DNA from: Candidatus Accumulibacter conexus
Lineage (GTDB): Bacteria; Pseudomonadota; Gammaproteobacteria; Burkholderiales; Rhodocyclaceae
Assembly (NCBI GenBank): GCA_017592775.1
Contig: JAGFNJ010000014.1
Span: forward strand, 1 to 64,000
DNA length: 64,000 nt
Reading direction: 5' to 3'
The position numbers and the translations under genes were made by a program. Positions 1 to 8,060 of the stretch are shown here, piece by piece. The first letter of the stretch is position 1. Every line of letters begins with the position of its first letter. A model generated the notes under the pieces. The model was given only the letters and a program-made list of their open reading frames with translations, was not told the DNA's origin and ran no database searches.

Positions 1-347
1 TATGGCGAAGGGAGTTGCAGAAACTGGCGGATGAACTGCGCATGACGGTTCAGGTTTGTCATCTCCCGCCCGGAACCAGCAAGTGGAACAAGATTGAGCA
101 TCGCATGTTCTGCCACATCACCGCGAACTGGCGCGGACGACCGCTAGTCAGTCGACAGGTGGTGGTGAACCTGATCGGTAACACGACAACCGCGACAGGC
201 TTGCGAATCCAGGCTGCGATTGATGAAAACGCCTATACGTCAGGAATCAAGGTGTCCGACGAAGAGCTTGCTTCGCTTGCCATCGAGCGCGACGCGTTTC
301 ATGGCGAATGGAACTACCGGCTGATACCCCGGAACAATGACAAATAG
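1..347 (+). CDS. ISAzo13-like transposase, C-terminal part (cut by window edge)
   Basis: The frame is open to the left edge, so only about the last 114 residues of a longer transposase are visible. The stretch 'VCHLPPGTSKWNKIEHRMF' followed by 'NWRGRPLVS' is characteristic of the C-terminal catalytic region of ISAzo13-family DDE transposases, where the HLPPGTSKWNKIEH block carries the final acidic residue. The frame ends normally at 345-347. The TTG at 15 is internal and not a real start. Whether the full element is intact cannot be judged from this side. No clear terminal inverted repeat was seen just downstream. Confidence 0.8.
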   Translation, partial: WRRELQKLADELRMTVQVCHLPPGTSKWNKIEHRMFCHITANWRGRPLVSRQVVVNLIGNTTTATGLRIQAAIDENAYTSGIKVSDEELASLAIERDAFHGEWNYRLIPRNNDK

Positions 348-694
348 CTCGTATTGTTCAAGTTATTTTTGCTTGCGTCCTTTGGTCAAATGCCGGCTTG
401 CCCGAGCGCCTCGGTGCCGCCGCACAGGGCGATCGCTGGCCGGCGGAAAGGAGCGTGCGGGCCGCGCGCCGGGCCTTTCGCCGGCGGCTTCCGCCGCCCG
501 CACCAGCACCGCCAGCGCCGCTGGTGGCAGTCGCCGTCGCCGGTCACGCCGTCGTGGCGGCTTTGCCAGCCGCCACGGGCCGCGGCCGATAAAGGAACCG
601 ACGATGGTTTGTGTTTATAATCGCCGCTCTGCCGACGCATCGACCTGCCGTCGTCACCGGCATTGTCGCCACTGACCCATTTCATGGAGTGCGC
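348..694. other. Intergenic region downstream of transposase, upstream of acuI
   Basis: No convincing gene is present. The segment is GC-rich with CCGCC-type low complexity between about 460 and 590. A perfect TATAAT hexamer at 616-621 lies 74 bases before the acuI start and could be a -10 element, but no good -35 sits at the right distance. The right end of the ISAzo13-like element should lie in the first part of this region; it was not recognised. Confidence 0.4.
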
Positions 695-1690
695 ATGAGC
701 CCCTTCAAGGCTTTTCTGATCGAGGACCGCGACGGTCGGACACACGCCGCCCTGGTGCGGATGGATCCGGCACAGCTCGATGCCGGCGAAGTGACGATCC
801 GCGTCGCCTACTCCAGCGTCAACTACAAGGACGCGCTGGCAGCGACCGGCGTCGGGCGGATCATCCGTCGTTACCCCTGTGTCGGCGGCATCGACCTCTC
901 CGGAACCGTCACCGACAGCAGCGATCCGCGCTTCCGGCCGGGCGACGAGGTGATCGCCACCAGCTTCGACATCGGTGTCGCACATCACGGCGGTTACGCC
1001 GAGTACGCGCGCATCCCCGCCCAGTGGGTCGTGCCCCTGCCGGCCGGCCTCTCTCTGCACGACGCCATGGCCCTCGGCACGGCCGGGTTCACGGCTGCGC
1101 TCGGCGTCGTGCGGATGGAAGAGAATGGACTGCGACCCGGCCAGGGCCCGGTCATCGTCAGCGGCGCGACCGGCGGGGTCGGCAGCCTGGCGGTCGACAT
1201 GCTCGCCGCGCGCGGCTATCAGGTGACCGCACTCACCAGCAAGGAAAGTGAACGCGATTATCTCCTGCGCCTCGGCGCCAGCGAGGTGATGTTTCGCTCG
1301 CAGCTCGACCCGACACGCATCCGCGCGCTCGACAGGGCGCTCTGGGCGGGCGCGGTGGACAACCTCGGCGGCGACGTGCTGGCCTGGATGGCGAGCACGA
1401 TGCGTCAGGGCGGAACGATCGCCAGTATCGGTCTCGCCGCCAGCGCTGAACTGAAGACGACGGTGATGCCCTTCATCCTGCGCGGCGCCTGCCTGCTCGG
1501 CATCGATTCCGGCTACATCGGCGAACCGTACCGCAGCGGCGTCTGGCAACGCCTGGCGAGCGACCTGCGACCGCAGCACCTGCAGGAGATGACGCGCACC
1601 ATCGCCCTCGACGATCTGCCGAAGGTTTTCGATGACTACATCCGGGGTCATGCGCACGGCCGCGTCGTTGTCGCCATTGCTGGCGCCTGA
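695..1690 (+). CDS. acuI: Acrylyl-CoA reductase / YhdH-type NADPH quinone oxidoreductase
   Basis: Medium-chain dehydrogenase/reductase of about 331 residues, the usual AcuI/YhdH length, without the zinc-binding cysteines of alcohol dehydrogenases. Visible blocks are 'SSVNYKDALA' near the N terminus, 'GTAGFTAALGV' in the middle and the NADP-binding 'VSGATGGVGSLAVDML'. Known family members reduce acryloyl-CoA to propionyl-CoA with NADPH. The ATG at 695 is chosen because GGAG stands at 685-688; the frame itself opens further upstream at 611. The nearby propionate-CoA ligase (2912) fits a C3-CoA role. Assignment to AcuI rather than a general quinone reductase is inference from family and context. 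Confidence 0.75.
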   Translation: MSPFKAFLIEDRDGRTHAALVRMDPAQLDAGEVTIRVAYSSVNYKDALAATGVGRIIRRYPCVGGIDLSGTVTDSSDPRFRPGDEVIATSFDIGVAHHGGYAEYARIPAQWVVPLPAGLSLHDAMALGTAGFTAALGVVRMEENGLRPGQGPVIVSGATGGVGSLAVDMLAARGYQVTALTSKESERDYLLRLGASEVMFRSQLDPTRIRALDRALWAGAVDNLGGDVLAWMASTMRQGGTIASIGLAASAELKTTVMPFILRGACLLGIDSGYIGEPYRSGVWQRLASDLRPQHLQEMTRTIALDDLPKVFDDYIRGHAHGRVVVAIAGA

Positions 1691-1724
1691 AGCGGTCGGG
1701 AGCGATCGGGGCAGCGCTGGCGCG

Positions 1725-2867
1725 ATGGAAGAGTCCACCCAGAGCTCGCGCATCCTGATCGTCGATGAATCGCGCATGGCCCGTGCGGCCCTGATCAAGC
1801 GCGTTCGCGAGCGCTACGGTTTTCGCGAGGAGGTCAACGGCGAGGCGGCCTGGCAGGCTCTGGTGCTCGACCACTCGATCCAGCTGGTGATCTGCCCGCT
1901 GACGCTGCCACTGCTCGAGGGCGACGGCCTGCTGGTCCGGGTACGCGCATCCAAGCTGGCGCGACTGCGGCAGATGCCGGTACTGGTGATCGCCGGCGAC
2001 AACCCGGAAGCCAACCAGCGGGCGCGTGAACTGGGTGCATCGGATCTCGTCAGCCGCAGCCTCGACAGCAGCGAGCTGCTGACGCGCATCGCCACGCTGA
2101 TCGACCTTGCCCAGATGGAGAGCGAACTCGCCCGACAGGCGACGAACCCGGCACAGCACCCGCTGACCGGCCTGCCGACGCGGCAGCACATCGAGTTGCA
2201 GGCAGCGAGCGCCCTCGCGCGGTCGCTGCGGCACGGCGCTCCGGCGAGCATCCTGGTCATGGGCTTCGACCGCTTCGACACGCTGCGCAGCGAACACGGC
2301 GACGAGCTGGCGAGCAAGCTGCAGCAGAAGCTGGCCAGCATCCTGGCACAGAAGGTGCGCAAGGAAGACAGCCTCGGCCATTATTCGGACAGCGAGCTGG
2401 CGGTGGTCTCGCCAGGCACCCCGTACCCGGCCTGCGAAGCGTTCGCCAATCGCCTGCGCGAGGCCTTTGCCGTCGCGCACATCGCGGTACATGGACAGCG
2501 CCTGGCGCTGTCCGTCAGCGTCGGTGTCGCCAACACGCCGGTCGATCGGGCGGCATCGGCAACCTCGTTGCTCGCGCTGGCCGGCGAGCGACTGAAAACG
2601 GCCCGCCAGGCGGGCGGCAACCGGGTCCTGGCCTGCGTCGACCAGGCGGAGCCACAGGCACCGGTTCCCCGCCTCGGGCACGCGATCGACCTCATCCGGG
2701 CCGGGAACGCCGCGGCGGTGATCCCGCATCTGGCGCACCTGAGCAGGGAAATACTGCCCTTTCTCGAGTTGCTGGAAAGGGAGTGGAAGTTGGGCCTGCC
2801 TCTGGCAGGCATTCGTGAACGCATGCAGGACCGGGAGCGCGAATCCGAAGACACCCGGCAAGCATGA
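1725..2867 (+). CDS. Response regulator-like protein with degenerate receiver and degenerate GGDEF domain
   Basis: About 380 residues. The N-terminal 120 residues follow a receiver fold ('ILIVDESRMARAALIKRV'), but where the phosphoacceptor Asp is expected the sequence reads 'LVICPLTLPL', and the conserved Lys of 'TKP' is replaced in 'LVSRSLDS'. A GGDEF-type domain follows ('HPLTGLPTRQHIEL', 'SVSVGVANTPV'), but the catalytic GG(D/E)EF is replaced by 'YSDSEL'. Both halves therefore look non-catalytic: neither classical phosphorylation nor c-di-GMP synthesis is expected. A C-terminal tail of about 80 residues follows. The start at 1725 is 35 bases after acuI, and prpE begins 44 bases after its stop, so the three may be co-transcribed. 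Confidence 0.7.
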   Translation: MEESTQSSRILIVDESRMARAALIKRVRERYGFREEVNGEAAWQALVLDHSIQLVICPLTLPLLEGDGLLVRVRASKLARLRQMPVLVIAGDNPEANQRARELGASDLVSRSLDSSELLTRIATLIDLAQMESELARQATNPAQHPLTGLPTRQHIELQAASALARSLRHGAPASILVMGFDRFDTLRSEHGDELASKLQQKLASILAQKVRKEDSLGHYSDSELAVVSPGTPYPACEAFANRLREAFAVAHIAVHGQRLALSVSVGVANTPVDRAASATSLLALAGERLKTARQAGGNRVLACVDQAEPQAPVPRLGHAIDLIRAGNAAAVIPHLAHLSREILPFLELLEREWKLGLPLAGIRERMQDRERESEDTRQA

Positions 2868-2911
2868 AAACCATTGGTGCAGGTGGTACATCTTTTTGAA
2901 GAGGGAGTCAC

Positions 2912-4810
2912 ATGACGACAGTCAAGGAATTTCACAAGCAGTCGATCGAAAATCCGGAGGAGTTCTGGGCTGAACAGGCGAAGCTGGTGTCGTGGCACAA
3001 GCCGTTCACCAAGGTGCTCGATTTTTCCCGGCCGCCGTTCGCCAAGTGGTTCGTCGGCGGCGAAACCAACCTGTGCTACAACGCCGTCGACCGGCACGCC
3101 GAAAAGCGTCCGAATGACCGCGCCCTCGTCTTCATCTCGACCGAGACCGACCAGGAAGTCGTCTACAGCTTCGCCGAGCTCAAGAAGGAAGTCATGCGCA
3201 CGGCGGCGATCATGCAGAGCCTCGGCGTCGGCAAGGGCGACCGCGTCCTGATCTACATGCCGATGGTCGCCGAGGCGCTGTTCGCGATGCTCGCCTGCGC
3301 GCGGATCGGCGCCATCCACTCGGTCGTCTTCGGTGGTTTTGCCTCCGGTTCGCTGGCAACGCGCATCGACGATGCGGCGCCGAAGCTCATCGTCTCCTCC
3401 GATGCCGGCATGCGCGGCGGCAAGGCGGTACCCTACAAGGACCTGCTCGACGAAGCGATCGTGCTGGCGCAGCACAAGCCGGCGAAGGTGCTGATGATCG
3501 ATCGCGGTCTCGACAAGAACTTCAACAAGGTTGAAGGTCGCGACGTCGACTACGCAACGCTGCGCGCGCAGTTCATGGATGCCGAGGTACCGGTCACCTG
3601 GCTCGAATCCTCCGAGCCGTCGTACATCCTCTACACTTCGGGCACCACCGGCAAGCCGAAGGGCGTGCAGCGCGACACCGGCGGTTACGCCGTCGCGCTG
3701 GCCTCGTCGATCAAGAACATCTACTGCGGCAACGAGGGCGAGACCTACTTCGCGACCTCCGACATCGGCTGGGTCGTCGGCCACTCGTACATCGTCTATG
3801 GGCCGCTGATCGCCGGCATGGCGACGATCATGTACGAGGGAACACCGCTGCGGCCCGACCCCGGCATCTGGTGGCAGATCGTCGAGAAGTACAAGGTCAG
3901 CGTCATGTTCTCGGCACCGACCGCGGCGCGCGTCCTCAAGAAGCACGACCCGGCGTACATGCACAAGTACGACCTGTCGAGCCTGCGGCACCTGTTCCTC
4001 GCCGGCGAGCCGCTCGATCAGCCGACGCACGAATGGATCATGGCCGAACTCGGCCGGCCGGTGATCGACAACTACTGGCAGACCGAGACCGGCTGGCCGA
4101 TCCTGTCGGCGATGCCCGGAGTCGAGAAGACCGAGGTCCGCTTCGGCACGCCGAGCTTCCCGGTCTACGGCTACAACCTGAAGATCTTCCGCGAAGACGG
4201 CACCGTCTGCGATCCGGATGAAAAAGGCATCGTCGGCATCCTGCCGCCGCTGCCGCCGGGCTGCCTGTCGACCGTCTGGGGTGACGACGCGCGCTTCGTC
4301 TCGACCTACTTCACGCTCTTCCGCGAGCCGCAGGTCTACTCGTCGTTCGACTGGGGGATCAAGGACAAGGACGGCTATCACTACATCCTCGGCCGTACCG
4401 ACGACGTCATCAACGTCGCCGGCCACCGCCTCGGCACGCGCGAGATCGAGGAGGCCATCCAGGGCCACCCGGCGATCGCCGAAGTCGCCGTCGTCGGCGT
4501 CGCCGACCAGCTCAAGGGGCAGATGCCGATGGCCTTCGCCGTCGTCAAGAGCGCCGACAGCATCGCCACCCCCGAGCTGGCAGCAGCGCTCGAGAAAGCG
4601 GTGATGAAGCAGGTCGACGACAGTCTCGGCGCCATCGCCCGCCCGAGCCGCGTGCACTTCCTCACCGTGCTGCCGAAGACCCGCTCCGGCAAGCTGCTGC
4701 GGCGCTCGATCCAGGCGCTGGCCGAAGGTCGCGATCCGGGCGACCTGACGACGATCGAGGACCCGGCCGCCCTCGAGCAACTGCAGCGCGCGCTCGGCAC
4801 CAAGGCCTGA
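2912..4810 (+). CDS. prpE: Propionate--CoA ligase
   Basis: 632 residues, the usual size for PrpE/Acs-type acyl-CoA synthetases. It activates propionate with ATP and CoA to propionyl-CoA in the cytoplasm. Visible are the AMP-binding P-loop 'YTSGTTGKPKGVQRDTGGY' (the QRDTGGY continuation is typical of PrpE rather than Acs), 'NYWQTETGWPI', and the C-terminal lysine motif 'PKTRSGKLLRRSI', whose Lys is the site of acetylation control in the family. A good GAGGGAG site stands at 2901-2907 before ATG 2912. A strong terminator follows directly. No 2-methylcitrate cycle genes are in the window. Confidence 0.92.
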   Translation: MTTVKEFHKQSIENPEEFWAEQAKLVSWHKPFTKVLDFSRPPFAKWFVGGETNLCYNAVDRHAEKRPNDRALVFISTETDQEVVYSFAELKKEVMRTAAIMQSLGVGKGDRVLIYMPMVAEALFAMLACARIGAIHSVVFGGFASGSLATRIDDAAPKLIVSSDAGMRGGKAVPYKDLLDEAIVLAQHKPAKVLMIDRGLDKNFNKVEGRDVDYATLRAQFMDAEVPVTWLESSEPSYILYTSGTTGKPKGVQRDTGGYAVALASSIKNIYCGNEGETYFATSDIGWVVGHSYIVYGPLIAGMATIMYEGTPLRPDPGIWWQIVEKYKVSVMFSAPTAARVLKKHDPAYMHKYDLSSLRHLFLAGEPLDQPTHEWIMAELGRPVIDNYWQTETGWPILSAMPGVEKTEVRFGTPSFPVYGYNLKIFREDGTVCDPDEKGIVGILPPLPPGCLSTVWGDDARFVSTYFTLFREPQVYSSFDWGIKDKDGYHYILGRTDDVINVAGHRLGTREIEEAIQGHPAIAEVAVVGVADQLKGQMPMAFAVVKSADSIATPELAAALEKAVMKQVDDSLGAIARPSRVHFLTVLPKTRSGKLLRRSIQALAEGRDPGDLTTIEDPAALEQLQRALGTKA

Positions 4811-4845
4811 GCCAGCGCAGCAGCGCTGCCGGCCACTGGTCGGCG

Positions 4846-4877
4846 AGGCCTGCCCCGCGAGGGGCAGGCCTTTTTTT
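4846..4877 (+). terminator. Rho-independent terminator after prpE
   Basis: Stem AGGCCTGCCCC (4846-4856), loop GCGA, perfectly complementary arm GGGGCAGGCCT (4861-4871), then a run of T residues to 4877. It lies 35 bases after the prpE stop and closes the acuI-prpE unit. Confidence 0.93.
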
Positions 4878-4888
4878 CGTCAGCCGCG

Positions 4889-5134
4889 GTGATGGGTGCT
4901 TGGCCGGCCAGCAAGCGGCCTCCCAAGCGTGCGCGTACGGCCGCGGGGATTACCGTCGATATCGCGGAAATGCCCGGGAGGGGGTTCGCGTGCAAGCTGG
5001 TCCAGGAAGCCGAGAAGAGCTGGCAGCGCATTCGGGGCATCGAACGCATTGCCGATCTGCTCACCGGCATGGTCTTCCAAGGCGGCGTTCCGATCCCCGA
5101 CAATCCGTCGGAACGCCAGCAGATGGCCGCCTGA
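4889..5134 (+). pseudogene. IS256-type transposase C-terminal remnant
   Basis: An 81-codon open frame. Its second half ('CKLVQEAEKSWQRIRGI', then 'IADLLTGMVFQGGVPI') resembles the C-terminal end of IS256-family (Mutator-like) transposases, where a WR.L-type helix is followed by a short 'G..F.(N/D)G' segment. The first about 25 residues do not match and seem to be unrelated sequence joined to the remnant. No catalytic DDE region is present, so this is a scar of a former insertion. The match is by eye, hence moderate confidence. Confidence 0.5.
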
Positions 5135-5458
5135 TTGCACAATGCTCATGGACTGCCATGCACCAGGCTTGACAGTAGCTCCTAGCCAGGAGCCTGTCGC
5201 GCAAGAGAGTCGTCCCGCCAAACACGGCGAAGCAGTGCTTCAGTCCTTCGATCAGCGCCCTCTCACCAGACCACCGCCCATTTGCTTTGATTGAAGGTTG
5301 CTGCATGACGACCTGCTCATATAGTCAAGTTCTATTGGCCACTCAGGCAGCATGCGATTTCGGCAAAAAAAAGCGCATAGTGTTTGGCAGTCGGGATATG
5401 GCTTGGGCACAATGAGTGGTTGTATCGCGCGCCAAAACCACTCTGAGGAGATTTCTCG
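5135..5458. other. Intergenic region upstream of fccA
   Basis: No supported gene. A TTGACA hexamer at 5169-5174 has no matching -10 at 16-18 bases. The last 60 bases hold a less GC-rich stretch before the GAGGAG site (5445-5450) of fccA, where its promoter presumably lies. The left part is probably IS-derived flanking sequence. Confidence 0.35.
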
Positions 5459-5764
5459 ATGAAACTGCTTCCCGCCGTCGCAGGACTGGGCCTGCTTGCC
5501 GCAACCGGTTTCACGCAGGCGGCCGATCCCAACCTGGCTCGCAACCTGGCGGCCACCTGCGCCAACTGCCACGGCACCAACGGCAAGGCCGTTCCGGGCG
5601 CCGGACTCGATGCCCTGAACGGCATCGACAAGGCGAAAACACTGCAGAAGCTGGCCGACTTCAGGAGTGGTGCCAAGCCCGCCTCGATCATGCACCAGAT
5701 CGTCAAGGGCTACACCGACGAGCAGCTCGATCTGATTGCCACCTACCTTGCCGCACAAAAATAG
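5459..5764 (+). CDS. fccA: Monoheme c-type cytochrome subunit of flavocytochrome c sulfide dehydrogenase
   Basis: 101 residues with a Sec signal peptide (hydrophobic core 'VAGLGLLAATGF', cleavage after 'TQA') and a single heme site CANCH. The conserved distal Met is probably in 'ASIMHQIVKGYTDEQLDLIATYLAAQK'. It is periplasmic and accepts electrons from the flavin subunit encoded 12 bases downstream. The small monoheme form resembles the roughly 10-kDa Chlorobium type rather than the 21-kDa diheme FccA of Allochromatium. The start is set by GAGGAG (5445-5450) before ATG 5459. Confidence 0.85.
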   Translation: MKLLPAVAGLGLLAATGFTQAADPNLARNLAATCANCHGTNGKAVPGAGLDALNGIDKAKTLQKLADFRSGAKPASIMHQIVKGYTDEQLDLIATYLAAQK

Positions 5765-5776
5765 GGGGACGACACC

Positions 5777-7054
5777 ATGATGCTGATGAAAAGGCGCGAT
5801 TTCCTCAAGGCCGGCGCGGCAGCGGGGGCGCTGGCCGCGCTCTACGGCTGTGCGGGCATGGGCAAGGCGAGCGGCCACGTGGTCGTGGTCGGCGGCGGTT
5901 ACGGTGGCGCGACAGCAGCCAAGTACCTGCGCATGTGGAGCCAAGGTGGTGTCCAGGTGACGCTGGTCGAGCGCAACCCGACCTTCGTTTCCTGCCCGAT
6001 GTCGAATCTGGTCGTTGGCGGCACCAGAAGCATGGAGGAGATCACGGTCAGCTACGACGGGCTGAAGAACACCTGGGGGGTGCGCATCATCCAGGACGAC
6101 GTATTGGCAGTGGACCCCGCAAAGCGCAGCCTGCGGCTGGCCAAGGGCGGCGAGCTGAGCTATGACCGGCTGGTCCTCTCGCCCGGCATCGAGTTCATGT
6201 GGGACGAGATCCCAGGCCTTGACAGTACTGCCGCGCAATCGGCCATTCTGCACGCCTGGAAGGCCGGCCCGCAGACCGTCGCCCTGCGCAAACAACTGGA
6301 AGAGATGAAAAACGGCGGCGTCTACGCGCTCAGCATCCCGAAAGCGCCGTATCGCTGCCCGCCCGGACCGTACGAGCGCGCTTGCCTGGTCGCCAACTAC
6401 TTCAAGCAGAAAAAGCCGAAATCGAAGGTGATCATCCTCGACGCCAACGAGGAGGTGGTGTCCAAGAAGGGACTGTTCACCAAGGCCTGGACCGATCTCT
6501 ACAAGGACATCGTCGAGTATCGCCCGAACAGCGAGGTGAAGGACGTCGACGTCGCTTCGAAGACGGCCATCCTGGAATTCGACAAGTTCAAGGCCGACGT
6601 GCTGAACGTGGTTCCACCGCACCGCGCCGGTGACGTCGCTACAAGATCGGGCATCAAACTGATCAACGACCGCTGGGTCGATATCGACTGGCTGTCGATG
6701 GAATCGACCAGCACGCCGGGTGTGCATGTCCTGGGCGACGCCATTTTCCCGGCGCCGACCATGCCCAAGTCCGGCCACATGGCCAACCAGCACGGCAAAC
6801 TTGCCGCCGCGGCAATCCTCAACCTGCTCTCCGGCGACAGGCCGAGTCCGACGCCCGTGCTGATGAACACCTGCTACAGCTTCGTCGATGCGAAAAACGC
6901 CATCCACGTCGCTTCGGTACACCAATACGACCCGGCGACCAAGGTCGTGCAGCCGGTCCAGGGTGCCGGCGGCGTATCGGCGGCGCGCAATGAGATCGAA
7001 GGCAAGGTCGCTTTGGGCTGGGCCAGGAATATCTGGGCCGACATGCTGACCTGA
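5777..7054 (+). CDS. fccB: Flavocytochrome c sulfide dehydrogenase, flavoprotein subunit
   Basis: 425 residues with an N-terminal twin-arginine signal ('KRRDFLKAGAAAG'), so exported folded with its FAD. The dinucleotide fold GGGYGG is at residues 39-44. The three functional cysteines of the Allochromatium enzyme appear to be kept: Cys73 in 'FVSCPMSN' (covalent FAD attachment), and Cys194 in 'YRCPPGPYERA' with Cys366 in 'NTCYS' (redox-active disulfide at the sulfide site). It oxidises sulfide to sulfur/polysulfide and passes electrons to FccA. The ATG at 5777 follows AGGGGG at 5763-5768. A shared terminator follows. Confidence 0.92.
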   Translation: MMLMKRRDFLKAGAAAGALAALYGCAGMGKASGHVVVVGGGYGGATAAKYLRMWSQGGVQVTLVERNPTFVSCPMSNLVVGGTRSMEEITVSYDGLKNTWGVRIIQDDVLAVDPAKRSLRLAKGGELSYDRLVLSPGIEFMWDEIPGLDSTAAQSAILHAWKAGPQTVALRKQLEEMKNGGVYALSIPKAPYRCPPGPYERACLVANYFKQKKPKSKVIILDANEEVVSKKGLFTKAWTDLYKDIVEYRPNSEVKDVDVASKTAILEFDKFKADVLNVVPPHRAGDVATRSGIKLINDRWVDIDWLSMESTSTPGVHVLGDAIFPAPTMPKSGHMANQHGKLAAAAILNLLSGDRPSPTPVLMNTCYSFVDAKNAIHVASVHQYDPATKVVQPVQGAGGVSAARNEIEGKVALGWARNIWADMLT

Positions 7055-7075
7055 GCTTCTCCGGGCACCGGCAGG

Positions 7076-7111
7076 AAAGACAGAAGGCCGCTGCAGCGGC
7101 CTTCTGTCTTT
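7076..7111. terminator. Bidirectional terminator between fccB and cytochrome c4 gene
   Basis: A perfect inverted repeat centred on GGCCGCTGCAGCGGCC with arms AAAGACAGAAGGCCGCTG and its complement, covering 7076-7111. The A-run at the left and T-run at the right make it usable from both strands. It sits exactly between the convergent stops at 7054 and 7126. Confidence 0.92.
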
Positions 7112-7125
7112 CTGGGCACGGGCGC

Positions 7126-7746
7126 TCACTCCAGCGTCGCGATGTACTCGGCGACAGCATGCGTTTCGAGTTCGCTGAGCTTGGAAGCGACGGTATGCAT
7201 CACCGCATTGTCGTTCGTCCGCTCGCGCTTGTTGAATTGCCTGAGCTGATCCTCGATGTAGCGCGGATGCTGACCGGCCAGACGCGGGAGCAGCGGGGTC
7301 CCCAGGCCCTTGGCGCCATGGCAGCTCGCGCAACTGGGCAAACCGGAGAACGAATTGCCCTGACTGAAAATGTAGCGCCCCACCGCCAGGATTTCGATGT
7401 CCCGCGGCCTATTGGTGGGCGTCGCCTTCTTGTTGGCGAAGAAGGCACCGAGGGCCTTCATTTCAGCCGGGGTCAGCTCTTCAGACTGCGGCTTCATCGT
7501 GTCGCTCTTGCGCTTGCCGCTCTTGAAATCGGCCAGCTGTCGGGCCAGGTATTCAGCGTGCTGGCCAGCCAGACGCGGAAACACCGGGCTGGCCGATTCA
7601 CCCTCCATCCCGTGACAGAGAAAACAACGCCCCGAAACGATTTCTTCGGCGCGCGCCTGATCAGCCTTGGCATCGGCCAGCACCGGCATGCTCAGCAGCG
7701 CCGCCAGCGCAGCGGTTCCCATGAGAACGGAATGCTTGTAAGCCAC
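7126..7746 (-). CDS. Diheme cytochrome c4-type protein
   Basis: 206 residues with a Sec signal peptide ('LMGTAALAALLSMPVLADA') and two heme sites, CFLCH and CASCH, one in each of two homologous halves. Both halves carry 'FPRLAGQH..YLARQL' or 'LPRLAGQHPRYIEDQL', the typical cytochrome c4 repeat. Family members are periplasmic electron carriers between a donor and terminal oxidases. The convergent position next to fccAB suggests, but does not prove, that it takes electrons from sulfide oxidation. Confidence 0.85.
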   Translation of the reverse strand: MAYKHSVLMGTAALAALLSMPVLADAKADQARAEEIVSGRCFLCHGMEGESASPVFPRLAGQHAEYLARQLADFKSGKRKSDTMKPQSEELTPAEMKALGAFFANKKATPTNRPRDIEILAVGRYIFSQGNSFSGLPSCASCHGAKGLGTPLLPRLAGQHPRYIEDQLRQFNKRERTNDNAVMHTVASKLSELETHAVAEYIATLE

Positions 7747-7912
7747 TTGAATTCTCCCTCAGGGCACGACATCATTTCTCAATCATAAAATACTAATGTA
7801 CTTGCCCGGTGCTTTCCATCATGCGCCAGGTGGCAGGCAAGAAATCCAGCAAGAGAGAACCCCGACTGAGCCTGGCACGACGCTTCCCACTCAACCGCTT
7901 CTGGAGATGCTG

Positions 7913-8060
7913 ATGAACCGCCGACGTCTTGTGCGTACTGCGGCAGCTTTCGCCACCCTGGCCGTCACCGAGATGGCACCGTGGCAAGCGATGAGCGCGG
8001 TCGCGGGAGAGGTCGGGGACCTCGTGCGCGACCGCCATCCGCGACATTCCGGCGAGCGGA
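7913..8060 (+). pseudogene. Orphan twin-arginine signal peptide, truncated gene start
   Basis: An ATG at 7913 preceded by GGAG (7903-7906) opens with 'MNRRRLVRTAAAFATLAV', a good twin-arginine signal (RR followed by a hydrophobic run). The frame stays open to 8206 but runs antisense into the end of menD. After about 45 residues it becomes arginine/proline-rich, as expected of shadow sequence. This looks like the 5' end of an exported redox protein whose body was lost when the menD segment was joined here. The identity of the original gene is not recognisable. Confidence 0.4.

Noticed and set aside
386-1798. Long minus-strand open frame of 470 codons opposite acuI
   Set aside because: It is rich in Arg, Ala and Gly without any motif and lies fully antisense to a clear AcuI gene with its own ribosome site. 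High-GC shadow frame.
2381-4780. Minus-strand open frame of 799 codons opposite prpE
   Set aside because: Antisense of a strongly recognised propionate-CoA ligase; composition (Asp/Arg/Val repeats) is that of a codon-mirrored shadow.
5169-5197. TTGACA at 5169 as an fccA promoter
   Set aside because: No acceptable -10 hexamer at 16-18 bases, and it lies nearly 300 bases before the gene.
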